From assembly GCA_937889535.1 (NCBI GenBank), contig CALBZW010000022.1:1-64000 (forward strand): DNA of 64,000 bases, in the 5' to 3' direction. Positions 53,713-61,693 of this stretch are shown one piece after another. A program made the position numbers and the translations under genes. Source of the DNA: an uncultured Candidatus Saccharibacteria bacterium. GTDB lineage: Bacteria > Patescibacteriota > Saccharimonadia > Saccharimonadales > Saccharimonadaceae. Each line of letters opens with the position of its first letter. Position 1 is the stretch's first letter. The notes under the pieces are model-generated. The model saw nothing but the letters and a program-made list of their open reading frames with translations. It searched no databases and was not told the DNA's origin.

Positions 53713-55443
53713 ATGAACAGAAATAAAGTTTTGCGCTGGGGAGTGATTGCGGTGGTAGCTGTGATCGTGGCGCGGCTTTTTTGTATTCAGATTATCGATC
53801 ATGACGTATGGACGGAGAAGGCGGCGGCGCAGCAGACGAAGCAGAATGTTTTAATTGCGAAACGGGGGGAGGTGTATATGATGGATGGGGATACGCCGGT
53901 GGCGGTGGCGATGAATGCAACGGTCTATACTGTAATCGTGGACCCGATGTTGGCGAGTCAGGAAGAGGTGGAGAAGATAATTAGTCCGCTGATAGGTGAT
54001 AAACAAGTAGCCGAGTGGAAAGATATATTCGCAGATAAGAAACTGCGTTATTATGTTGTGGCGCGGAATGTGGAGCGTAAGGCGGCGGAAAAGGTCGCAG
54101 AGGCGGATCTTACTGGAGTGTGGTTGCAGGCGAATACGAAACGGGTGTATCCGGAAGGAGATTTGGGAGCGACGGTACTGGGGTTTGTAAATGCGGAAGG
54201 GGTAGGTCAGTATGGTGTCGAGGGGGCAATGAATGAGGAGCTGTCGGGGAAGGATGGACTGCTCCGGACGGTGAAAGATGTCAATAACGTGGCGTTGTCG
54301 ATTGGGGATGATAATGTACGGATTCCGGCGGAGGATGGACAGAATATTGTGCTGACGATTGATCGGAATTTGCAGTACAAGGTGGAGAAGATTTTGGAGC
54401 AAAAGGCTGGGGAATTAGGGTTTAAGAATATTAGTGCGTTGGTGATGAATCCGCAAAATGGGAAGATTCTTGCGATGGCGAATATTCCGGGGTATGATCC
54501 GGCGAATTTTGGGGCGGTGGAGAGCGCAGAGGACTATATTAATCACGTGGTCGAAGACCCGTACGAGCCGGCAAGCGTATGTAAGGTGTTTGCGTTTGCG
54601 ACGGGTCTGGAGTATGGAGTAATGACGCCGGATAAAACTTATCAAAATGATAATGTGACGTATGTAGATGGGCTGCCGATTAAGAATGCGGTGCAGTATA
54701 CGAATTTGGTTGGCACGACGACGATGCAGACGGCGCTGGATTGGTCGATGAATACGGGGTCGACGCAGGTGCTGCGATGGCTGAGCGGGAGTGAGACAGA
54801 CATTACGGCGACGGGGAGGGAACGGTTGTATGATTATTACTATAATCATTTTGGGCTAGGGAAGGAGACAGGAATTGAACTGCTAGAGGCGATTGGTACG
54901 GTACAAGGTCCGCACGCGGAGATTTATGGGCTTGATGCAACGTATGCCAATATGACGTTCGGTCAGAATATGCAGGTGACGATGTTGCAGACGGCGGCGG
55001 GATTGGCGTCGATTATCAATGGCGGAAATTATTATACGCCGACGGTGGTGGCAGGGAAAATGATAGACGGGAAGTTTGTGGAGGAGGCGACTAAGGAGCT
55101 GGTAAGACGGACAGTTTCGGCGGAAACCAGTGCGACGATGCGGGAAATGATGTATAATACACGTAAGACATGGCGTGAAAACGGTACGGATCCGGCGGGA
55201 TATTATGTCGGTGGAAAGACTGGTACAGCGCAGGCAATTAAAAATGGAGAATATTCGTTTGACGAGACGATAGCGACGTATGTTGGGTTTGGCGGCGCGG
55301 AGGGGAGCGATCCGGAATATCTGATTATGGTGCGGGTCTGGGAAGAGAATAAGAAGGCAGCGGGTGATGCGCACGCTTTGCCGGTGTTTAATGAGTTAAA
55401 GGCGCAAGTTCAGGATTATTTAAAGATAAAGCCAGGAGTGTAA
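53713..55443 (+). CDS. ftsI: Class B penicillin-binding protein FtsI (PBP3)
   Basis: This 576-residue septal transpeptidase has an N-terminal membrane helix (GVIAVVAVIVARLFCIQII), the PBP dimer domain (AKRGEVYMMDGDTPVAVA), and the transpeptidase with SVCK (in EPASVCKVFAF), SMN (in WSMNTGSTQ) and KTGTAQ. The SxxK motif with Cys is unusual but keeps Ser and Lys. No PASTA domains. mraY follows after one base. Confidence 0.93.
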   Translation: MNRNKVLRWGVIAVVAVIVARLFCIQIIDHDVWTEKAAAQQTKQNVLIAKRGEVYMMDGDTPVAVAMNATVYTVIVDPMLASQEEVEKIISPLIGDKQVAEWKDIFADKKLRYYVVARNVERKAAEKVAEADLTGVWLQANTKRVYPEGDLGATVLGFVNAEGVGQYGVEGAMNEELSGKDGLLRTVKDVNNVALSIGDDNVRIPAEDGQNIVLTIDRNLQYKVEKILEQKAGELGFKNISALVMNPQNGKILAMANIPGYDPANFGAVESAEDYINHVVEDPYEPASVCKVFAFATGLEYGVMTPDKTYQNDNVTYVDGLPIKNAVQYTNLVGTTTMQTALDWSMNTGSTQVLRWLSGSETDITATGRERLYDYYYNHFGLGKETGIELLEAIGTVQGPHAEIYGLDATYANMTFGQNMQVTMLQTAAGLASIINGGNYYTPTVVAGKMIDGKFVEEATKELVRRTVSAETSATMREMMYNTRKTWRENGTDPAGYYVGGKTGTAQAIKNGEYSFDETIATYVGFGGAEGSDPEYLIMVRVWEENKKAAGDAHALPVFNELKAQVQDYLKIKPGV

Positions 55444-55444
55444 G

Positions 55445-56473
55445 ATGGAAGATACGTTTAGTAATGAGGCGTTTTATGGGCTGATTTTGGCACTGAGCGC
55501 GTTTTTCTTGGCGACGTTCTTGACGCCGGTGTACACGTATTTTGCATATAAATATAAGTTTTGGAAGAAGCAGAAACAGACGACGGCGACGGGTGATGCG
55601 TTACCGATTATGACGAAATTGCACGCGAAGAAGTTCACGCGGCATTTTCCGACGATGGCGGGGGTGATTGGGGTGGTGACGGTGTTTGCGGTGACGTGGA
55701 TTTGTAATTTGAATCGGGAACAGACTTGGTTGCCGCTAGTTGGGTTTATTGGGGGAAGTGTCGTGGGGTTGATTGATGATTTGATTAATGTGTTCGGAAG
55801 CGGAAAAGGTGCTGCAGGGCTGAGGGCGCCAGTGAAATTTGCGATGATTACGATTGTGGGCGCGACGCTAGGTTGGTGGTTTGCAGTGCGGTTGGGGTGG
55901 ACAACGATTGAAATTCCGTTTATAGGAGCAATGGAAGTGGGCGTGGTGGGGATGATTGCGATTTTTACATTTGCAGTGGTAGCGACAAGCAATGCGGTGA
56001 ATATTTCGGATGGACTGGATGGGTTGGCCGGGGGGCTGGCGATGCTGGCGTATGGGGCGTATGGAGTGATTGCGTTATTCCAAGGGCAGTGGATGTTGAC
56101 CGGGTTTTGCTTGACGGTAGTAGGATGGTTGTTGTCGTATATTTGGTTCAATGTACCACCAGCGAGGTTTATGATGGGGGATGTGGGGTCGTTTGCATTG
56201 GGGGCGGGGTTAGGCGTAGTGGCGATGATGACAAATGCGTTTTTTCTATTGCCGGTCATCGGGATTCTGTTTGTGGTGGAGGCGGGATCAAGTTTGATTC
56301 AGATGTTTTGGAAGAAAGTATTCCATAAGAAGCTGTTTATTTCGGCGCCGATTCACCACCATTTGGAGGCAAAGGGCTGGGGTGAGGCGAAGATCGTGAT
56401 GCGGTTTTGGGTAATAGCGGGGGTGTTTGCAATTATTGGCGTCTTTCTCGCGACGCAAGGAGGTATTGTATGA
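55445..56473 (+). CDS. mraY: Phospho-MurNAc-pentapeptide transferase MraY
   Basis: The 342-residue membrane enzyme makes lipid I. The motifs GLIDDLINVFGSGKGAAGL, NAVNISDGLDGLAGG, FMMGDVGSFALGAGLG and the cytoplasmic APIHHHLEAKGWGEAKIVMRFW are all present. About ten membrane helices. Confidence 0.94.
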   Translation: MEDTFSNEAFYGLILALSAFFLATFLTPVYTYFAYKYKFWKKQKQTTATGDALPIMTKLHAKKFTRHFPTMAGVIGVVTVFAVTWICNLNREQTWLPLVGFIGGSVVGLIDDLINVFGSGKGAAGLRAPVKFAMITIVGATLGWWFAVRLGWTTIEIPFIGAMEVGVVGMIAIFTFAVVATSNAVNISDGLDGLAGGLAMLAYGAYGVIALFQGQWMLTGFCLTVVGWLLSYIWFNVPPARFMMGDVGSFALGAGLGVVAMMTNAFFLLPVIGILFVVEAGSSLIQMFWKKVFHKKLFISAPIHHHLEAKGWGEAKIVMRFWVIAGVFAIIGVFLATQGGIV

Positions 56474-56515
56474 GTGGTGTTTGGGCTATGAGTAACGAGC
56501 TAAAGGAGGTATAGG

Positions 56516-56632
56516 GTGGGCGATAGTAGTAATATGGTAAAGAATTTGCTAAAGGCGGCAGTTGGGATTTTATTTGCCATTTTCTTGGTAATGTCACTCG
56601 CGACGTTTGTGATGGATAATAGTTGGATGTAG
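56516..56632 (+). CDS. Small single-pass membrane protein between mraY and ftsW
   Basis: AAAGGAGGT precedes a GTG start. The 38-residue product (GDSSNMVKNLLKAAVGILF then a hydrophobic run) has one membrane helix and ends in DNSWM. Its strong ribosome site and position in the cell-wall operon suggest that it is translated; the function is unknown. Confidence 0.55.
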   Translation: MGDSSNMVKNLLKAAVGILFAIFLVMSLATFVMDNSWM

Positions 56633-56669
56633 GCGACTGGAGAGTAGAAGATGTTTTCGGAGGCTTGGA

Positions 56670-57890
56670 ATGAGGAAGCATAAGAGTGACAGAATTATCG
56701 GGGTATTGACGGTGATTTTGCTTGGGGTGGGGCTGATCGTGATTTATGCGATTGGGCCGATGCGGGCGAATGTGATGAATGCGACGTATGGCACAGATTA
56801 TAGCGAGAATTATTTCTTTCTCAGGCAGTTATTGAATGTTGTATTGGCGATGGCGGTATTTATTGCGGCGTTTAAGTTACCGTATGCGTGGGTGAAGAAG
56901 TGGGGGAAAATGGTGCTAATCGTGGGGTTGTTGGCATGCGCGGCGTTGATGGTTTTATCGTGGACGGGGAGTTCGATGGCGAGCTGTGAGCTGGGGGCGT
57001 GTCGGTGGATTAAAGTTGGGGGAGGGATTAGTTTTCAGCCGGCGGAGATCGTGAAGTTTGGGTTGGTACTATATTTGGCGGAGTTAATGACGGAGCGAAA
57101 AAAACAAGGGAAATTGACAAGTTGGTCGGATTTTTGGTTGCCTTTTGTGATTGTGTGCGGATTATCGTTGGGGTTTGTAGTGGTGGTACAAAAGGACTTA
57201 GGGACAGGGGTGAGCATGATGGCAATTATTGTTGCGATGCTGTTCATGAGTGGGGTACCGATGCGGTATTTTGGGATGGCGCTAGGAGTAATAGGCGTGT
57301 GCGGAGTACTTGCGATTGTGAGTTCGCCGCATCGAATTGAGAGGCTGCTGACATTTAATGATGCGGACTCGAGCGATTCGTATCATATTGAGAATGCGAT
57401 GATTGCAATTGGAACGGGTGGATTTTTCGGGGTAGGAATTGGAAATAGTGTGCAGGCGACAGGGTATTTACCGGAGTCGATTAACGACTCAGTGTTTGCG
57501 GTGATGGGGGAGACGTTTGGGTTTGTTGGGCTGGTGGCAGTAGTGGTGTGTTTCGCGGTGCTACTACTTCGGTTGCTTCGGACGGCGAATTATTTACATG
57601 ACGATGAGGAGTCATTGGTAGTGATAGGAGTGTTCGCATGGGCGACGGCGCATGTGGTGGTGAATATCGCCTCGATGACGGGCTTGCTACCTTTGACGGG
57701 GATTACGCTGCCATTGTTGAGCTATGGGGGGACGAGTATGCTGTTCATGGCGGCGGCTCTAGGGCTGGCTCTCCAGCTTTCGTGTTATACTAGTAGGGAA
57801 CCGAGAAAAGAGGAAGTAGTGGAAGCGAGAAACAGTAGCGCTGAGATAGTGAGGAGGCGGCAGCAGCCGGTGATAAGGAGGGAACGATGA
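56670..57890 (+). CDS. ftsW: Septal SEDS glycosyltransferase FtsW
   Basis: The 406-residue protein has about ten membrane helices, the SEDS motifs GGGISFQPAEIVKFGLVLYLAE and VVQKDLGTGVSM, ENAMIAIGTGGFFGVGIGNS, and the C-terminal LPLLSYGGTSMLF. GGAGG precedes the ATG. It polymerises septal glycan with FtsI. murG overlaps its stop by four bases. Confidence 0.94.
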   Translation: MRKHKSDRIIGVLTVILLGVGLIVIYAIGPMRANVMNATYGTDYSENYFFLRQLLNVVLAMAVFIAAFKLPYAWVKKWGKMVLIVGLLACAALMVLSWTGSSMASCELGACRWIKVGGGISFQPAEIVKFGLVLYLAELMTERKKQGKLTSWSDFWLPFVIVCGLSLGFVVVVQKDLGTGVSMMAIIVAMLFMSGVPMRYFGMALGVIGVCGVLAIVSSPHRIERLLTFNDADSSDSYHIENAMIAIGTGGFFGVGIGNSVQATGYLPESINDSVFAVMGETFGFVGLVAVVVCFAVLLLRLLRTANYLHDDEESLVVIGVFAWATAHVVVNIASMTGLLPLTGITLPLLSYGGTSMLFMAAALGLALQLSCYTSREPRKEEVVEARNSSAEIVRRRQQPVIRRER

Positions 57891-59119
57891 AGGTTTTAGT
57901 AGTAGGGGGTGGCTCGGGTGGACATATTACGCCGGCGGTGGCGGTAGTGAGAGAATTGCTGGAGTTGAAGCCGCGGACGCGAGTGGAATTTTGGACAGAT
58001 CGGAAGTATTATAAGAATGTTGTAAAAATTACAACAGAAATTGGGGTGAGATGGGGTGGTAGAGAGGGGAATGGTCGAAATTATGTGCGAGTGAGAAGAA
58101 TTTGTGCAGGAAAATTTCATCGATATGCGGGCTGGACGGCGAAGGATTACGCGAAAGAATGGCGGGTGGTACTGAAGGATTTGGTGTGGGGGAATATAGT
58201 AGGGTTCGTGGGGTTCGTTGGCGGTATAGTGCAGAGTTTCGTGAGGCTGTTGTGGCCAGGGAAGCGGCCGGATGTGATTTTCTTGAAGGGGGGATTCGTG
58301 GGGTTACCTGTGGGGTTGGTGGCGAGATTGTTCCGGATACCATATGTTGTACATGAATCAGATATGGTGCCAGGGTTGGCGAATCGATTGTTGATGAAGA
58401 AGGCAGCAGTAGTAGCGACTGGTTGGGGCGGAATGGGTAGTATGCAGAACGCGGTGTGTGTCGGCATACCGGTAGCGCCGGAATTCAAGGCGGTGAGTGA
58501 AACGAAGCAGAAGACTCTGAAGAAGACTTTTGGGTTTGACCCAGAGCGACCATTGGTCGTGGTAACGGGGGGGAGTCAGGGGTCGTTGAATATTGATGAG
58601 GCGATGAGGGCAGTTTTACCAGAGATGTTGAAGTTTACGAGCGTGGGACTAGTAGCAGGACGTAAACATTATGAAACGATGGTGGAGCTGAAAAAATATG
58701 AGGAATGGGATAAGGCGAAGCTGAAGTCGAATTTTCGGATGTGGGAATTTAATTCGGCGATGCACGAGCTGATGGGTGCAGCGGATGTTGTAGTGAGTCG
58801 GGCGGGTGCGACGACGATTGCGGAGTTAGCGGCATTAAAGAAAGCGGTGATTTTGGTGCCGTTTGAACAGTTGCCGGGTGGTCATCAGACAAAAAATGCG
58901 GAGAGATTAAGTGAGCGAGGAGCGGTGCTGATGGTGCCAGACGCGGAGATGCAAGAAAAGCCCGAGATGTTACTGGAGGCGGTGAGACATTTAGTGCGGG
59001 CTCCGAGGGAGCGGGAGACGATGGCGGAAAAGTTGCAGGCGGAGGCGCGACCAGATGCAGCGAAGAAATTAGCAGAGATAGTAATAGAGGTAGGGAACGA
59101 TCCTTATCGGAAGAAATAG
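57887..59119 (+). CDS. murG: UDP-GlcNAc transferase MurG
   Basis: The 410-residue enzyme makes lipid II. The N-terminal loop GGGSGGHITPAVAVVREL, the acceptor region FLKGGFVGLPVGLVARLFRIPYVVHESDMVPGLANR, GGSQGSLNID and the UDP site SRAGATTIAELAALKKAVILVPFEQLPGGHQTKNAE are present. It is about 45 residues longer than usual; the extra lies after residue 35 (YYKNVVKITTEIGVRWGGREGNGRN) and near residue 90. Confidence 0.93.
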   Translation: MKVLVVGGGSGGHITPAVAVVRELLELKPRTRVEFWTDRKYYKNVVKITTEIGVRWGGREGNGRNYVRVRRICAGKFHRYAGWTAKDYAKEWRVVLKDLVWGNIVGFVGFVGGIVQSFVRLLWPGKRPDVIFLKGGFVGLPVGLVARLFRIPYVVHESDMVPGLANRLLMKKAAVVATGWGGMGSMQNAVCVGIPVAPEFKAVSETKQKTLKKTFGFDPERPLVVVTGGSQGSLNIDEAMRAVLPEMLKFTSVGLVAGRKHYETMVELKKYEEWDKAKLKSNFRMWEFNSAMHELMGAADVVVSRAGATTIAELAALKKAVILVPFEQLPGGHQTKNAERLSERGAVLMVPDAEMQEKPEMLLEAVRHLVRAPRERETMAEKLQAEARPDAAKKLAEIVIEVGNDPYRKK

Positions 59120-59131
59120 GGAATTAGAAAA

Positions 59132-59695
59132 ATGCGTGGGCAAAGTAAAAGCAGTGAACAGATGCGACGGGGGAGGACGATTGTTGCAGAGAGGGAACGG
59201 GCAGAATCGGAATCTGAGCGGATGCAGGCGCGGCGGCAGGCGCATCGGAAGAAAAAACGGTCGATGCTTGTCGGAGTGCTGTTTTTGGTAGTAATTGGGT
59301 TGTCGGCGTATTTAGGATTTAGAGAGTTGGAGAATCGACGCGAGGAGACTTTGGAGCAGGCAAAGGCGGAAAAGTTGGAGGTGACGGTGCCGGTAATTGA
59401 TGAGGATCAGAGAGGTCAGATTTCGGAGCGGGTGCGGGCGTATATTGCAGAGCTGGAGCGTGAATTCGCGCGTAAAGGATACACGGTAGAACGGGTAACC
59501 TTGCCGACGGGGATGATTCGGGCGATTTATGTCGATTTAGAGGGGAGAGATGTGTTCTTAAAGATGAATATTGATCGGAGTGTAGAAGTGTCAGTGGAGG
59601 ACGCGGAAAAAATGCTGAAATATTTGGATGAGCATGATTTACATCCGGCTGAATATATTGATGTACGTCTTGAAGGCAAGGCTTATTATAAATAG
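59132..59695 (+). CDS. FtsQ/DivIB-like protein, reduced
   Basis: The 187-residue bitopic protein has a basic N-terminal tail, one membrane helix (SMLVGVLFLVVIGLSAYLGF) and an outer part that ends YLDEHDLHPAEYIDVRLEGKAYYK, which matches the end of FtsQ domains. A clear POTRA domain is not seen; the charged linker (QRGQISERVRAYIAELEREFARKGYTVERV) replaces it. It follows murG by 12 bases, the usual FtsQ position. Confidence 0.65.
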   Translation: MRGQSKSSEQMRRGRTIVAERERAESESERMQARRQAHRKKKRSMLVGVLFLVVIGLSAYLGFRELENRREETLEQAKAEKLEVTVPVIDEDQRGQISERVRAYIAELEREFARKGYTVERVTLPTGMIRAIYVDLEGRDVFLKMNIDRSVEVSVEDAEKMLKYLDEHDLHPAEYIDVRLEGKAYYK

Positions 59696-59818
59696 GGGGA
59701 TTTTAGGTTCCGTAGTTCTCTTTTATGTTCGGGTTTTGTTCGTGTGTGAAAAGTAGCCTAAAAGTTATTAGAATGAGCGGTGGCGTGGTAGATGCGCGAC
59801 GGGAGGATTTTTAGAAAA

Positions 59819-59887
59819 ATGAGCGAAAAAAGGGAATTTGGAGAAAAATTTGTAAAAAATGAGCTAGAGTTCGACTTACAGGGGTGA
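59819..59887 (+). CDS. Possible 22-residue ORF
   Basis: GGGAGG is 12 bases upstream of an ATG that opens MSEKREFGEKFVKNELEFDL and two more residues. Weak; listed because another short frame follows closely. Confidence 0.2.
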   Translation: MSEKREFGEKFVKNELEFDLQG

Positions 59888-59909
59888 CTGGGGTGGAGGC
59901 TTGGATGGT

Positions 59910-60053
59910 ATGGATGTAACAGAGGTGGACCCTGATATAGTGTCGCAAAATCTATATTGTACGACATTAAGTTTCAGTCAAAAAGATGAGTATTCATGCG
60001 TCTTCCCTCTAATAAAAAACGTGATAAAATGTGAATATGTCGCCTTTGTTTAA
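59910..60053 (+). CDS. Possible 47-residue ORF
   Basis: GTGGAGG precedes the ATG. The product (MDVTEVDPDIVSQNLYCTTL...) has no known motif and overlaps the start of the next gene in another frame. Low confidence. The rest of 59696-59909 shows nothing else. Confidence 0.2.
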   Translation: MDVTEVDPDIVSQNLYCTTLSFSQKDEYSCVFPLIKNVIKCEYVAFV

Positions 60054-60255
60054 TGTTATGAAAATGTTAAAGAAAATCTACTTAGTTCTCCGTCGCGCTA
60101 TGCTTCGTATTGGTCGCAATGTGCTAAGGTTTCAGTTTTGCCTGAAGTTCGAGGTGAAAGCGGGTCTAGATATAGATAAGACTAACGGGGAAGCAACAGG
60201 GGTGAAAAATCGGGGAATTGAGAAAAAGAAATTGCTAGATGGTGACGCAGATTAG
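60037..60255 (+). CDS. Hypothetical small basic protein, 72 residues
   Basis: TGA-TAAAAT ends six bases before the ATG, the leaderless pattern of this genome. The protein has a basic amphipathic N-terminal helix (NVMKMLKKIYLVLRRAMLRIGRNVLRF) and a charged tail. No family is recognised. It is convergent with fic. Confidence 0.45.
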   Translation: MSPLFNVMKMLKKIYLVLRRAMLRIGRNVLRFQFCLKFEVKAGLDIDKTNGEATGVKNRGIEKKKLLDGDAD

Positions 60256-60281
60256 AAATTTCATAATTCCCTCTCGCTTGG

Positions 60282-61010
60282 CTAGATAATTTCGGCAAGT
60301 TTTTGTTGAAGTTGAAACTTAATCCATTCGGTAAGAGCAGTATAGCTACTGTCGGCAGCACAGTCATGAATGGCGGCGTGATAGATTTGTTTCTTTTCGG
60401 CATTATGGCGCGGAAACCCAGCAATGATCGGAATATATCCCAGAGACACGGAGAGTTGGTCGGTAACGACACGGGCGATACGTCCATTGCCATCGAAAAA
60501 TGGGTGAATCCGGATGAAGTTATAATGAAAGCGTGCAAGGAAACGACAGGCTTCGTCGATATTCGTAGCCATAACGTAGGGTACGCTATTCGTGAGGTCG
60601 TGGGCGAGCGTATAAAGTTCATTGTAGACTTCGGCTCCGCCACGGGGAATGTGATGTAGGTCTTCGTCTCCTGGTGCGCCAAAGCGGACGTCGTGACCGC
60701 GAGTGCGTAATTCCCCGCTCTGGCGGTAAACTTGACGGAAGAGTTTTGCGTGCATCCGCTTCCAATCGTTAATCCAGTCGGACTCGTTGCGACTGGCGAG
60801 ACGAGTGCGAATTTCGACGGGTTGTTCAAGCTCTTTGGCGAAGTCGAGGATGATTGTATTTAACCCTTGTTCTTCGGCGTTGCGGACTAGGGGATGAATC
60901 GAGCTAATCGAGTAGCGCCGGCCGCTGCGATATTCTGGGGTTTTGCGGTATTTACGCCAAAGCGATTTAGCGGCGTCTTCTTCGGCAATTTCTGTGCGTT
61001 CCTCGCTCAT
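60282..61010 (-). CDS. fic: Fic-family AMP/NMP transferase (toxin candidate)
   Basis: The 242-residue protein has the complete Fic motif HPFFDGNGRIAR (residues 169-180) in the helix-loop-helix FHYNFIRIHPFFDGNGRIARVVTD, with a flap region before it. The complete motif predicts active nucleotide transfer to a target protein. I see no clear inhibitory (S/T)xxxE(G/N) helix in it, so it needs external control. Its ATG overlaps the end of the upstream Panacea-like gene by four bases. Confidence 0.85.
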   Translation of the reverse strand: MSEERTEIAEEDAAKSLWRKYRKTPEYRSGRRYSISSIHPLVRNAEEQGLNTIILDFAKELEQPVEIRTRLASRNESDWINDWKRMHAKLFRQVYRQSGELRTRGHDVRFGAPGDEDLHHIPRGGAEVYNELYTLAHDLTNSVPYVMATNIDEACRFLARFHYNFIRIHPFFDGNGRIARVVTDQLSVSLGYIPIIAGFPRHNAEKKQIYHAAIHDCAADSSYTALTEWIKFQLQQKLAEII

Positions 61011-61681
61011 TTATCCTTCTTTTTGGGCCATCCGGGCAGTTTAATAATGAACTTGCGCAGCTTGATGCTATCCTGGTCATCTGGGGCTTTATTTTGCGTC
61101 TCAGCGTCGGGATATTCGAGGTCGGTGCTTTCTTTCACGATGTCGGCGAGCATGCCGCGTAGGAGGGTAGCCTGAAGGGCGCCAATTTCGTTAGCTGGAG
61201 TTTTGATATGAATTTTTAGGCGTATTCCGCTATTCGGGAATTGGTTTTTGAGATCGGCAGTGGTGATGTGATATTTGTCGCCGTTGGCGTGTGTAGTCCA
61301 GCTAGGGTCTTGGCTGGCGCGGACAAGTTCGGGCGTGCGGTAACCTTGCAGAAGCCTGAGGGTTTTTTGGACGGCGTTGATGACTTCTGCTCTCGTATTG
61401 TTTGTAGTTTCCGGTTTATTTAAGATGTAGGTTTTATTCTCATATAGTAGGTTGGCTGGCATATCTTGGATGATGATTTCTGGGTGGTTTAAAATAATCT
61501 CTGGTAACCCATCGGGCGCTGGACCAAGAGGCAGCCGGATATAAGTAATATCTTTGGGTTGCATGAGTTTTTTGCGGATGAGTTCTTTGTGCACAAAATA
61601 AATAGCTTTAGTGAGACGAATTCGCGTGAGCGGCGTTTCGTTAAGCTGAAGTACGAGTTCGGCGAGCTGTTGGAGATTCAT
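61007..61681 (-). CDS. Panacea-like (DUF4065/SocA-type) antitoxin candidate
   Basis: The 224-residue protein begins LQQLAELVLQLNETPLTRIRLTKAIYFVHKELIRKKL, then ITYIRLPLGPAPDGLPEII, which corresponds to the Panacea signature (LQKLLYF ... YGP). Panacea domains neutralise many unrelated toxins and often sit directly upstream of them; here the next gene is fic, with a 4-base overlap. A C-terminal half of about 110 residues is not assigned. The antitoxin role is inferred from motif and order. Confidence 0.6.
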   Translation of the reverse strand: MNLQQLAELVLQLNETPLTRIRLTKAIYFVHKELIRKKLMQPKDITYIRLPLGPAPDGLPEIILNHPEIIIQDMPANLLYENKTYILNKPETTNNTRAEVINAVQKTLRLLQGYRTPELVRASQDPSWTTHANGDKYHITTADLKNQFPNSGIRLKIHIKTPANEIGALQATLLRGMLADIVKESTDLEYPDAETQNKAPDDQDSIKLRKFIIKLPGWPKKKDK

Positions 61682-61693
61682 GGATGAAACGCT

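Noticed and set aside
60182..60829. Long minus-strand frame overlapping fic
   Set aside because: It is a shadow of fic in another frame with no domain pattern, while fic has a complete catalytic motif.
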